Program-made: the position numbers and the translations under genes
Shown here: piece after piece, positions 25,430-35,769 of the stretch
How the letters are laid out: each line of letters opens with the position of its first letter
Numbering within the stretch: position 1 is the first letter of the stretch
Assembly: GCA_965153455.1 (NCBI GenBank)
Contig: OZ234496.1
Span: 19,708,304 to 19,772,303, forward strand
DNA: 64,000 nt
Source of the DNA: Sphagnum compactum
Lineage: Eukaryota; Bryophyta; Sphagnopsida; Sphagnales
Reading direction: 5' to 3'
The notes under the pieces: model-generated
What the model was told of the DNA's origin: nothing
What the model saw: only the letters and a program-made list of their open reading frames with translations
Database searches by the model: none

Positions 25430-26400
25430 CAAAATACCAATATGAGACATCATTTTCTATTGTACAGATAAGGCCACTACCAGTTACTGCGAATAAAACA
25501 GAATGTGTATAAGGTTGACGTGATTGAAAGGAAGGACAAGACAGTCATGCAATATGTTTACTGATGCAAAACTAATCACGGTGTGTCAACTCTGCTCACA
25601 TCCTCCAACAGCACACTTTGCCATGACTATCAATAATTCAAAAGGAGTCTGTACTCTTTGCAATTCCCTGAAACAAGAGAAGAAGGTACCTCAGTATCAA
25701 CCCCAAAGTGTGGACTATGCCGGCCCAGCTGATGAAGCCAAGATGTCCGTTGCTGTTCCATCATCAGAGAGAAAGACAAATACAAGAAAACCACACATCA
25801 GTTTGTCCATAAAATTTGTCATAGTCAACTGCATTACAGTAGTTCTAAGGTTAGGTCTAGTTAGTCTAAAGAACATTCTTCCATTTGAGAAAAGCAATCA
25901 CCATTTTTGTAATAGATCTGCTTGTACTTCCCACCAAAATATTAAGGAAGATCAACATTGACAAATTCACCATCTCTGGTGCAACCTCACCATTCTTAGC
26001 CGTGATTATAACGGTACAAAACTTCGGCAATACAATTGCTCAAACGCTGCCAGCACTAAATGCAGTCACAAAATCTGTCTTTCCAACAACTTTCCTCAAC
26101 TATAGGCGGGGCTAGATTGCATGTTTTTTGTGGCAAACCAAAGCCATGTATCCTCTTCTTCGAAAATTTTAGGGTTTCCCTCCGCAGCGGCAACTTGTTG
26201 CACGGCATAATCACAGAACTAAGAAGCAAGCGAATCTTTATGGTTCTTGTCTTGTATTTTCTTTCCCTCCCACTAACAGGACTTAACGCCTTCGTTCGCC
26301 TATCGACGATTTTGAGCAGTAGAAGCAAAATAAACTTGATAAGATCCGTCTGCACCGCACTACTCAGAAAAGATAAGGAACAAGCAGAAAACATACACCA
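25430..26400 (-). other. Possible decayed gene of unknown function
   Basis: The minus strand has several modest frames (26394-26056, 25897-25715, 25440-25222). One piece reads LSDDGTATDILASSAGPA, vaguely like an OB-fold strand pair, but I cannot assign a family. The frames are not joined by clear splice sites. The plus strand holds a 227-codon frame (26060-26743) of uncertain reality. The stretch is somewhat more GC-rich than its surroundings. Confidence 0.2.
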
Positions 26401-26817
26401 TGGAACTGTTCCATTCTTGCCAACGGAACCGAGTCGTCAATCTAGTACACAGACCCAGCACCGGGAGCAGCAAGAGAGACAGGAGAATGACAGGGAGCAT
26501 GCTTCCGGACCTCATAGTGGAAAAAGTTTATCTAGTACTTCCAGAAGCTCCGCATTTCAAACCACAGCTGCACTTTACTCCGAATTTCTCCACATCTCAC
26601 GTTTGGCAACAAGCCGCATGCTCGTCGACAACTCTGCAAATGTGCACGTATGTGTACACACATTGAGCCAACCCAAAAAAAAAATTCCAAACCCTCACAA
26701 CTTCAGATTGAAAAGCAGCAATTGGATCGAACTCATGACATGACCTACAAAGAATCGCATCAATTTCTATTTCTCAAATCCCCGCTCGGATCCAAGTCGA
26801 GAAACCTCAGAACGACA

Positions 26818-26880
26818 AATTAGGCTCTCAGAAAAACACTGGGCATTCCGGCTCTCAGAAATTAGGCTCTCAGAAAAACA
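26818..26880. repeat. Short direct repeat
   Basis: The 23-bp phrase beginning AAATTAGGCTCTCAGAAAAA occurs at 26818-26840 and 26858-26880. No function is apparent. Confidence 0.6.
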
Positions 26881-28029
26881 CGACGCTTACTGGCGTTCTG
26901 CGTGTTCGGATGAATGTCATAGTGAAACAGTCGTCAGACGTGTTTTAAAAAATGAAAAAAAACTAAGGGAGGGGTAGGAAGAGCAAGCCTAGCTAGACTA
27001 CTAACGTCGTAATACCGGGGGTGTAGGGAATTGAAACCCTGCACCCCGAATTTATGTTCCCAGTTCAGTGCCAATAGAGTAGTGATCATATTCAAAATCA
27101 TTGGGTTGTTTGGAGTGTTAAGAACCAAAGTAAGGGATTGTTGCTTGTCTTCTCCAAGCCCTTTAATTATGGGAAAAATTTAATTTTGAAATAAAAGTCC
27201 AGTTCAAATGGTAATTTTGCAATTTTTGGAAAATTCTCATTTCCCTATTACCATGGTACCTTGGGAGCTTTGAAATTTTTGGAAATTTTTTATTTTGAAG
27301 AATTTTTTTTTTGTAAGGAAAATATTAAATGTTCAAAAATATTCTATTTATTGAAATGAAAATATCATAATCATTAATTAATCAACAAACATTAAATATG
27401 TTGCTGAAGTACTAAGTACTAAAGAGGGGAAATTCCACATGGCTAAATCTGGCTAACAACGCCTTTTTCACTAAGTTATGATGTAACTATGCATACTCAA
27501 CCTAGAAAAAAAGCTACATAAAACCAAAAAAAACAACCACCCATTACTACAAATCAGTGTAGAAAGTTGCTTAATTGCAATAGATCGCTGCAGGCACAAA
27601 AGAATCAAAGACATGATGAATATGAGTTTTAGAGTTCGTGGATTAAGGTTTAAAACCCAAAAACAAAACAAAGTAACTTCTGTTGCTACTACACATGAGC
27701 AATGTTTTTCGAGTTTCTTTCTTTTTTGCTCAACAACCAATATGGTGGTGCTATAATTCTGCCACTAAGAACCAACTAGAGCACACCATAGCCCACAAGA
27801 CTTTGGATGGAACCCAAGCTCAAGAATCCCCAGATGACTATTTTTGTTGATTGTAAATCTTGCCACAGTGCCAAAATAAGCTCCCAAATCCTTGGTGAAT
27901 CCGAAGAAGTTCAGTTGGGCTTGGTTGTAACCCAATATGTGCTTCTTTTTCAGTAGCAAACACACACAAGGTGTAGAGTTACATATTACACCTCACCATT
28001 TCATTGCTCAATAAAATGTATCCAAAGCC

Positions 28030-28476
28030 CTATGGCAAAACAACCAAAAAACAATTCACATTAATGAAAAGAATGGACAATTGATTTTTAGACACCAATG
28101 AACCAAAATGCACATTAGGCACATACCTTGTTCTTTGAACTCTTTCATCATCAGAATCTTCACGTTCATCCCACATTAGATCTTCAATTTCAATTCGACT
28201 CAATGTTAATGCCCCTCCTATTTTGAGTAGCAAAAGTAGTGTTGACAGGGTGCTGACTTCATTGTTGTCGTACAACTTTGTCTGTGCCAATCTTTGAATT
28301 GGATTGTCTTCATCATCCCCTTGTGGCAAATGAAGGAAATCTTCAATCACCTCTGCATACTCTTCTTCTTCCTTGTGTGTATCATCATTTATGTCATCAA
28401 TGCTAGTGTCCATTGTTGGTGAAACACCCTCACAAGGTGATGGTGGACTGTCATGGCTTGCAGGTGTATCTTGCAA
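28030..28476 (-). pseudogene. CACTA tnp2-type transposase N-terminal remnant
   Basis: This 148-codon minus-strand frame contains THKEEEEYAEVIEDFLHLPQ and RLAQTKLYDNNEVSTLSTLL, closely parallel to the frame at 2686-2384. It then diverges to an acidic tail (SRIEIEDLMWDEREDSDDER) that matches the piece at 50292-50062. The tnp2 catalytic core is missing. Confidence 0.6.
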
Positions 28477-28876
28477 AGAATCCTACATTATAAACCTATC
28501 CAAGCTTAAAACACTGCCATTTCTCACCCTTGCACACAATCAGATTTCATTGCTTCATTTAAAACAAGTGTTAAATCAAACTTACATCAACTACAATTGA
28601 TGGTCCCCATTTGATCATGTGGTTGCGAATGACACTTTCTTTGCGAAGATGTAACCCTTTACAGCGTGCACAAGATCACAAGGCTCTTCTTTGTCGCTTT
28701 TGTTTAGCTCTATGTTGTTGCCCTTCATGGCTTAAGCTCTCCTTGGATTCCATAATTGCAAAGCTAAAGCTTTGCTCACAAAACTGTGTCATCAATTCCA
28801 GCCACAACATAACAGAAATGACACAATGAATGAGGTTATACCTTGTGAAGGTCACTCACGAAATACTCCAGTGAAT

Positions 28877-29003
28877 TGAGTTTTTGTTGCAATTCCGAAA
28901 GCAACGGGAAGACTTAGCCATACTACTAGCTAACAACAGACCCCACAACAAAGACCAAATAAAGACAGAAAGGGAAAAGAACAGGGAAAGACTAAGAACA
29001 AGT
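28877..29003. repeat. Direct repeat left of the reverse-transcriptase remnant
   Basis: The phrase TTGTTGCAATTCCGAAAGCA and the following roughly 110 bases recur at 30317-30451 in the same orientation. The pair brackets the reverse-transcriptase remnant and may be its terminal repeats, or a duplicated transcript end. Confidence 0.6.
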
Positions 29004-29025
29004 GGGCTTACAGGAAGCTCCCCAC

Positions 29026-29965
29026 TTACATGACCCGAAGCAAGAGCATTCTGAAAATGCCAAAAGCAAAAATTCTAAACAGGAATTTTTCTTTAAGAAC
29101 CAACCCTCTAGTTCTCTTTAGAAGAACTTTAAAAGGGTAGCCATTTGCTTTCAGAAAGACAATAAGATTGACCATCTGGAAGACAAAAAACTTCTTACAA
29201 CTACAAAGTCTCAAGAATCTGTAAAATCAACTATTCATAACCCCCAGCTTCGCAGTCACTGAGATATTGGAATGAACACGAGGCATTCTAATCATTTCAA
29301 TACCTTCATACTTTGGTTGAGAGTGTTTATCAAAAATGTCACAGGATAAACCTTGAGGACTTTGGCTCACAGTTAGATCCAAGAAATTACAAGAGAAGCC
29401 TTTAGATGTAACAATTCAACTCACAAGAGGTTTTTGGGTATATGCCGCTACCAAAAGAGCCTTGGTTAAGGTACATGAAGTTCTCAAAATCTGGAAAATC
29501 AGGAACAAAAAGATTATCCACAAACCTACGAACGAAGGACAAACTATGAAGCACAACAAGACATGTGTTATTCTTCAAGAGACACTTAATGAAATCAAAC
29601 TCTAAGAAGAAATAGAAATTTGCCAAATAGACCGCACAATTTGTACCATGGGCATACCAATGCATTGTCTATAAACACCCTGACCAAAACAAAGAAACAA
29701 ATTGTCTAATAAAAAATCCAGCCAAGAGATTAAATCTAAAGCCTCTCCAACTTTGAAACTATGAAAATTTTCAAACAAATTGATCTCTGCTTTATTTTTC
29801 AACCACAAAAATCTAAAGTTCAAAGCTGTTTTTTGAACCAGCAAAAACTTAAAACGATGAAGCTTCAGCATCTGATTAAACACTTTATTTATCAAAACTC
29901 TCATATGAGCTTTTAGATCCACTAGGTCAATTTTTTAGTGTATAGAGTTGAGAAATCAAAACTTT
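29026..29965 (-). pseudogene. Reverse-transcriptase remnant, type common in aquatic animals
   Basis: Minus-strand pieces keep the order and spacing of a reverse transcriptase. Motif A is SFDFSTLYT (29941-29963). Next come GQGVYRQCIGMPM and TNCAVYLANFY (motif B, about 29690-29620), split by a one-base loss. RFVDNL (29510-29530) stands in place of Y-x-D-D, so the second aspartate is asparagine. IYPK, CNFLDLTVSQSPQGLSCDIF and a tail beginning FLRLCSCKKFF follow. From memory, the GIPMGTNCA / RYIDD / IYP.EL / YLDL / YDKRDDF pattern belongs to a group found mostly in cnidarians, molluscs and other invertebrates. Frameshifts and stops make this copy dead. No integrase, LTR or endonuclease was recognised. 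Confidence 0.65.
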
Positions 29966-30138
29966 GTTATTAGGACGAACAAATGAAGGTTTGGTGCCCT
30001 TTGTCCACAACATTGTAGAAACTTTATGTAATATCTTTCATGAGAATAGAGAAATCTCCATTTGCACAATGAAGAAGAAACAGCAAGGCTAACACTTCCT
30101 CAGGAAGCCACAGAAAGAACCAAACAAGGGAAGACAAA

Positions 30139-30170
30139 AAAAAAAAAAAAACACACACACACACACACTG
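30139..30170. repeat. A-run followed by CA microsatellite
   Basis: A run of about 18 A followed by (CA)n. It lies upstream of the reverse-transcriptase remnant on its coding strand. Confidence 0.8.
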
Positions 30171-30316
30171 GTATGAACAAAAGTGCCAGTCTCACACCTG
30201 TTCAGGGACCATCAACAGTAGTATGTATGATAGTGACTTAACTATCACAACTTCCCCATTGCCTTCATCAGCTCCCTACAATGGGTAAAGGCTGGTGACA
30301 AGCACCATCCTGCAAA

Positions 30317-30451
30317 CTGAGTTCTTGTTGCAATTCCGGAAGCAACGGGAAGACTCAGCCATACTACTGGCTAGCAACAGACCCCACAACACAAACCAGA
30401 CAAAGAAACAAAGAAAGACAGAAAGGGAAAAAAACATGGAAAGACTAAAAA
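30317..30451. repeat. Direct repeat right of the reverse-transcriptase remnant
   Basis: This is the partner of 28877-29003. The units differ by scattered substitutions and a small insertion around CAAACCAGACAAAGAAACAA. Confidence 0.6.
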
Positions 30452-30680
30452 CATCAATAGTAAATTGAAAACGAAGTGTCTGGACTTCAATGCTATACCT
30501 CTAGAAGTTTTCTATATGCCTTGAGCTCATTGTACCTTGAGAAACAAACACAATTCAAAACAACAAGGAGTTAGACCAAGAGGTTCAGCAAATGGAAACC
30601 CAATACAGGAAACCCACACAACATTAGCTTTCCACCACTCCTTTCCAATTGCTTGTGTATGGATTCCATGTATATTATGA

Positions 30681-32640
30681 AGAGATGCAGTAGCTCCAAG
30701 TAATTTGATTGCATAAGGCAGACTATCCCCCTTTCAAGGCTACCTCCTCTTAGACTGACATTAATACCAGTATCTCAAGGGTGGACCCTAAGGCTGCACA
30801 TGTCAAAAAATATGCATAACCTGCACACATGTGGTTGTTCAGGTTTGCTTCGACCTTCACCAGTCTATACCTTCTGCCAGTGAGTGCTCTATTTCAATCT
30901 TGTACTTTTACTTCAAGAAAATGAAGGGTGCTTTTAGAAACACGCACCCAAAGAAATAGCCAGAATGCCATGGAAATGGTATTGGAGGGTGAAGAGATGA
31001 TCAAGCATGTCTTCCTCTTGCTCATCATTGAAGTCCTCTTTCATTTGGAAAAGAACAACATGTTCCACAACCTTCCTGCATTACCCATCATTTCATGCAC
31101 TTGTCAGACATCCTTAAACACCTGTCTAGTTTTTCCAATCATTCTTCTTGTCCTTCTCATTCCCTTCATCAAACTAGGTCCACCAATACACATGCAGCTA
31201 CCGACAACAACCCCCAAGGTATGAAATTATGCTAGCAAAAAATTAAAGGCCTGGCAGGCCAGGGTAGCTTCTTTGACCCATTCATTGGTTTTTTGAAAAC
31301 CATGGTTCCAGGTCAAGGGTCTATTATACCTGACCTTTATCGATTGGTTCCTTCTTTGAGACAAAAAGCACCACACCACACTGGTACAAACCAGCTCATG
31401 ATGTGTTCTGCTGCAGAAGAAAGGAAAGGAGGTGAGTATCAAAACTCATAGTTGGGCCTTGAAAGCTGAGGCCTTCATTTCTGAACATATTTTGATGAGT
31501 GGAAAACAACTGAAAGTTTCACTGGGACAAAAGTCTTTAGAAAAATTGTAGGTGAAACCCAAGAACTTGGCTGCAGATGGAGAACCTTAGAAAAGAAGGC
31601 AGAGGGCTATGACTTGAGGAGGTTCAACCAGTGATAGGACAACGGATCACCAGCAGATAGAATAACTTTAGTAAAGTTTTGCCAGCAGCCACCATACACT
31701 GGACAAAATTCAGCATCAATCCAAGGGTGCAAAATCCAGTTGTCTAGTGTCATTTCTGTCAAACACACAATACAACCCAAAATTTAAGTGTTTCTACAAT
31801 ATATGAAACTGCCTTGTATGAAATGGAAATAAGCAAAATTTGGCAGATGTCAACACTTAGACTTCCATAGCTTACATTCTTCCCATTCACCATATAAATA
31901 GTACCCAGATGTGCCTTGGGTCATGACTGTCACGATAATCAAAACATTACCCAACAATATTGGATATATAACACTTGCCTCCAAATAAAGAAGAACTTAT
32001 TCAAGTTTAATATGATAGTGATAATTTCCAATAGATCAGAACACAGTGAAAGACATGCAGGATTCTTTCTATCTAGATCCAATGCAAGCAACGTGAAATC
32101 TAATCTGTCCTATCAAAAGATGTCTAAATATAAGGTCCAGTTCCCTACAAATTGTGCACTGACAAAAGACACACAACACCACCTTTCAGTGTCTAAAATC
32201 AAGCTCTGATAACTATAGTATCAATGGAAGGTGATTTAGAGATAATTGCAAACCACCCCCTGGTATGACTAACATTGGCTGGTTGAGAAATTGAAAGGCA
32301 TACCTCAAAGCAAGGGTATGAGAAGACGAGCTCTCAGGTGACAAGTCTCTAGTTGCCTACCCACTTGCACCTTCTGGTCATGGCCACACAAAAAATTCCC
32401 AGAAAAGAGCTCTTACCATCAGCCACAACAAAACTCACTCCTCCAACAAAGCTCTTTTCCTGCTTTTGTCCTGACAATTCACGCAATGACAATGCACAAG
32501 ATCCATTGGTGTACATGATTTGCCAGCTGCTTCTATGTCAACTAGCCACTCCATTCACAGTAGTCAGTGGGAGGGGTAAACAAAGGTGACCTCATTTGCA
32601 TCCACATCTATTTGAGGGTTTAGGGACGGAACTTTCAACA
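30681..32640. other. Anonymous stretch
   Basis: Short frames only; no splice-bounded exon or known domain was recognised on either strand. The longest frames are under 100 codons and look random. Confidence 0.45.
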
Positions 32641-32673
32641 ACAACCACATGTGGAGAGCAATATAGATTCTTG

Positions 32674-32897
32674 GCACGCCGCCAAGCTTGATAGGGTAAG
32701 GAAAAGCATCGTTAGGAAAACATGTTAGGGCACGTCGCCAAGCTTGATAGGGTAAGGAAAAGCATCGTTAGGAAAACATGTTAGGGCATGCTGCCAAGCT
32801 TGATAGGGTGGAAAAGCACCGTTAGGAAAACATGTTAGGGCACGCCGCCAAGCTTGATAGGGTAAGGAAAAGCACCGTTAGGAAAACATGTTAGGGT
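32674..32897. repeat. Tandem array, four units of about 56 bp
   Basis: The repeated core GCCAAGCTTGATAGGG begins at 32681, 32737, 32793 and 32847, and each unit ends GGAAAACATGTTAGGG. It lies just upstream of the Ulp1-like gene. Confidence 0.85.
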
Positions 32898-32952
32898 AAA
32901 GAGAGGAAAAACAAAAAGGCGGGCTCCGTGCCTTTCTGCTTTTTCTCTCTTG

Positions 32953-33150
32953 TGTTCTATGCTTTTGTCGTATGTTTCTTTTGACACGTTCTATGCTTTT
33001 GTTGTATGTTTCTTTTGATAGATGTAATCACTTACGTTCTATGCTTTTGTTGTATGTTTCTTTTGACAGATGCAATCACTTACGTTCTATGCTTTTGTTG
33101 TATGTTTCTTTTGACGCGTTTTATGCTTTTGTTGTATGTTTCTTTTGACA
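32953..33150. repeat. Tandem array abutting the first Ulp1-like exon
   Basis: Five units share GTTYTATGCTTTTGTYGTATG, starting near 32953, 32988, 33036, 33083 and 33117, with alternating spacing of about 35 and 48 bp. Most units end TTTCTTTTGACA.ATGCAAT, pyrimidine-rich like a 3-prime splice site. The real acceptor at 33167-33169 follows the last unit. Confidence 0.75.
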
Positions 33151-33169
33151 AATGCAATTTGATTTGCAG

Positions 33170-34411
33170 TATCCTAATGGTGATTCTGATGTAATCACCA
33201 TCAAGAAACATGATTACGAAACACTAGAACCCAAGCAGTTCCTTAACGACACCATCTTCAACTTTTATTTGAAGTAAGTACATATCCAAAGACTCTACTC
33301 TACTTCATTTAAATATTAGAAAACATTGGATCTCTACTTTTCTTTATTCAAATGTTAGAAAACAATGAATCATGTTATTTCAGGTACTTGCAAAGACAAC
33401 ATTCCAATTCACAATTTTACATCTTCAACTGTTTTTTCTACTCCAAACTCGTTCAATGCAAGGAACATAATACAAATTTTGCAACTCTGCAAAAATGGAA
33501 TCATGGTGTGGATCCGTTTTTGATAGATTACATTGTGATTCCGATTAATCACAACAAACATTGGAGTGTGGTCATCATCCCACATCTCGAGAGTCTAGGG
33601 CAGGATGACAAGATATAGACATCATGCATTCAACACCTAGATTCCTTGGAGGGTGGTCATAGACAAGTAGAATGCCATATTCGAACATGTCTACGGAAGG
33701 TTTGGATTCAGAAAGCTTCTACAAGCTTGCATGACTCACATGAAATGAAGTCAGCAATTCAACAAATGCGATACATTGTTGCAAAGGTATGATACTCTTT
33801 TGCTGCAAGGTTTCTTAAGTAAAAATAATCAACAATTCTTCCTAACTCAATTTTTTGTTTTGTGATTTTGTAGGTCCCTCAACAGCAGAATCATTATGAT
33901 TGTGGCGTGTACTTGCTCCATTATGTGGAGCTGTTCATCAGGGATGCCCCAATCCACTTCCGCCTCGCCACAAGCCAAGGCTTCCCGTATTGTGTATGTC
34001 TTCCCTATTTGTTTTGTTAATTTTTGACATTGTTCAAAATTGTTCAGCTTGAAATTGTCTATAACTTTTGTTTTGTTGTGTGCAGTTGACCCAATCTTGG
34101 TTCACCATTGCTGACATTTCTGGAAAGAGGAAAACAATTCAAAAATTACTGTTGAACCTTCAGCATGCTACTAGAATGGTAGGTTTCTAAGTTTTTATAA
34201 GTGAATGTATTATCAAATTTAACGTTTGTTTATTTTTCTCTTGTGTTTGGGGGGTGCTAAGTTTTTGCATTTTTCAATTTGGTTTTGGTTTTGTTTCTAG
34301 AAGGGTAACAGGTACAACATTCCTTTTTGCAGTCTCTTAAGGAAAGAGAAAAGTAGGCACACACATTTAAGTACTTTATGCCCACCGCGAGGCATTTTAT
34401 CACAATCATGA
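33170..34411 (+). pseudogene. Ulp1/SENP-type SUMO protease (C48), one in-frame stop
   Basis: Five GT/AG-bounded exons join in frame: 33170-33273, 33384-33786, 33874-33993, 34086-34178 and 34301-34411 (TGA). The first carries the family pattern ETLEPKQFLNDTIFNFYLK. The catalytic histidine lies in NKHWSVVI (codon 33559-33561), the aspartate in HLDSLEGG (33640-33642), and the glutamine and cysteine in QQQNHYDCGVYLLHY (Cys codon 33901-33903). The only visible lesion is a TAG at 33616-33618, between the histidine and aspartate. The C-terminal GKRKTIQKLL fits family members. No start methionine is evident, so upstream exons may be missing. Ulp1 proteases remove SUMO from proteins; plant transposons often carry such domains. 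It could be host or transposon-derived. Confidence 0.75.
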
Positions 34412-34695
34412 GGATGGGAGACACCAAACTTCTCCAATCACGTTGAGGTTGTTGTAAGACCATGAACAAAGGCATTGGCTACTTCTTTTTAGTTTTATAG
34501 CAAGTTTGCTTCCATTACGTAAAAATGCTTGTTCAATTATTTTATGTGAGTTGCTTGAATTCTTTGGAGTTTATAAGATCTTAAAAATTTTGTGTATTTT
34601 GGTTGTTCCAATATTATTCATAGGAAACCCCAGACAAGGAAAAAGTGCAGGTGGCGATGAAAGGTGCATGATTAGCAGCATCAACAATACCTACA

Positions 34696-35631
34696 GTGAA
34701 GGCAAAGGTGGTAGCAGCAATAGTACTTGCAGTGAAGGTGAAGGTAGCAGCACCTGTAGTGAAGGCGGAGGAGGTAGCAGCAGCAACACCTACCATAAAG
34801 GTTGAGGTTACAGAAAAGAAACGAAGGGTGAAGCTACCAAAGTTGAAAATGAGTGTTGACCGCCATGGATTGCCGAATGGCGACCTTCAGAAATCCTTTG
34901 ATGCAAGGGTACGTTTGTTATGCCGAGTTTACCTAGATGATTGTCATGTCAAATGGTCAATGCAGAAGAAGTCTAAGGCAGCAACGACCATCATTGAAGA
35001 GCTGTTGCATGATTTCGGAGGGAACTGGAATGTTGATGCTGTTCTTCAGCGCATTGGGAATGCGCAGCGCCAACGACGTAAAATTTTTCCTGAAAGTTGC
35101 AAAGGAAAATGGAGAGCGCCCGAACTTGTGCTCCAAGGCAAGCTGGGCGTTCTTCAAAGGTAATTTCGGTCGATAATTTTACTACTTAAAAAATTTTCCA
35201 ATTTAGAATTAGGATTAGGATTGGGTTTGGCACATATTGATGTAATGTTGTGTTTTGTTTCTCTTGTAGCGGAGGTCACAAAGGAAACCCTCTATGGCAT
35301 GACCAAAATCGACGTGCTGTCAAAGCATGCCCGATTGTCACCAACCGCCTTGGCAGTGGTGGTACACGTTCCTTTGAAAAGAAATATGTAAGTTTTTTTT
35401 TTTTGTCTTTAACATTTTCCAAACTTTAGATTTACATTCTGCTTTGATTGTAACTATGTACTTGCATTATTGCAGATAGATCTTTACGGTCAGGAGCCAT
35501 CTGTTACGGAATTGAAGAAGGCCTGCGACATTGGCACAAAGGCCTTCTTTGCGACTTTTGATGGACCCACATCGAGTGCCCGTGTAGAGGACAACAGTGC
35601 TACAGAATCGGCAACAGAGTCTGACGTCTGA
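34696..35631 (+). pseudogene. Unknown gene, three exons, frameshifted
   Basis: Exons are about 34696-35159, 35270-35387 and 35476-35631 (TGA), with GT/AG borders. The N-terminal part is repeat-derived and rich in Val, Ala and Lys (KVKVAAPVVKAEEVAAATP). It is followed by a basic patch, EKKRRVKLPKLKM. The later part reads SVDRHGLPNGDLQKSFDARV, then WSMQKKSKAATTIIEELL, then ENGERPNLCSKASWAFFK after a frame change near 35070. The next exon begins VTKETLYGMTKI, shifts frame, and links in phase to IDLYGQEPSVTELKKACDIG. I do not recognise the family. It follows the Ulp1-like gene by about 0.3 kb on the same strand, so both may come from one element. Confidence 0.45.
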
Positions 35632-35769
35632 TTTGGTCCTACCTACTAAACTGCTACAGATTTTACCAAATTAGTCTTTTCTAAAGACATTACAATAGGT
35701 GCTAACACCATGTATTTGTTTTGCAGAGTATACACGGATTTGAACGTCCCTCACACTTAAGAAACTACA

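Larger units (their letters stand above)
27525..30680. repeat. Third, partial copy of the CACTA-related sequence
   Basis: Bases 28215-28861 match about 2430-3080 of segmental copy 1, and 30455-30665 match about 4000-4215. The intervening 910 bp of copy 1 are replaced here by 28862-30454, which carries a reverse-transcriptase remnant. Bases 27525-28215 also match 49585-50295. The sequence is more diverged than the two segmental copies are from each other. Confidence 0.7.

Noticed and set aside
25715-25897. LSDDGTATDILASS as an OB-fold exon of a telomere or replication protein
   Set aside because: The resemblance is short and from memory; neighbouring exons of such a protein could not be found.
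26060-26743. 227-codon plus-strand open frame
   Set aside because: The longest unexplained frame, but it overlaps an equally long minus-strand frame, has no recognisable domain and no splice or promoter context. Kept only as a mention in the low-confidence entry.
32674-32897. Four regular repeats as a CRISPR-like array
   Set aside because: Units are contiguous with no variable spacers, and the context is eukaryotic with introns and plant transposons.
33006-33194. 62-codon frame rich in Phe, Leu and Cys as a membrane peptide
   Set aside because: It is produced by the tandem array before the Ulp1-like gene and repeats the same phrase.
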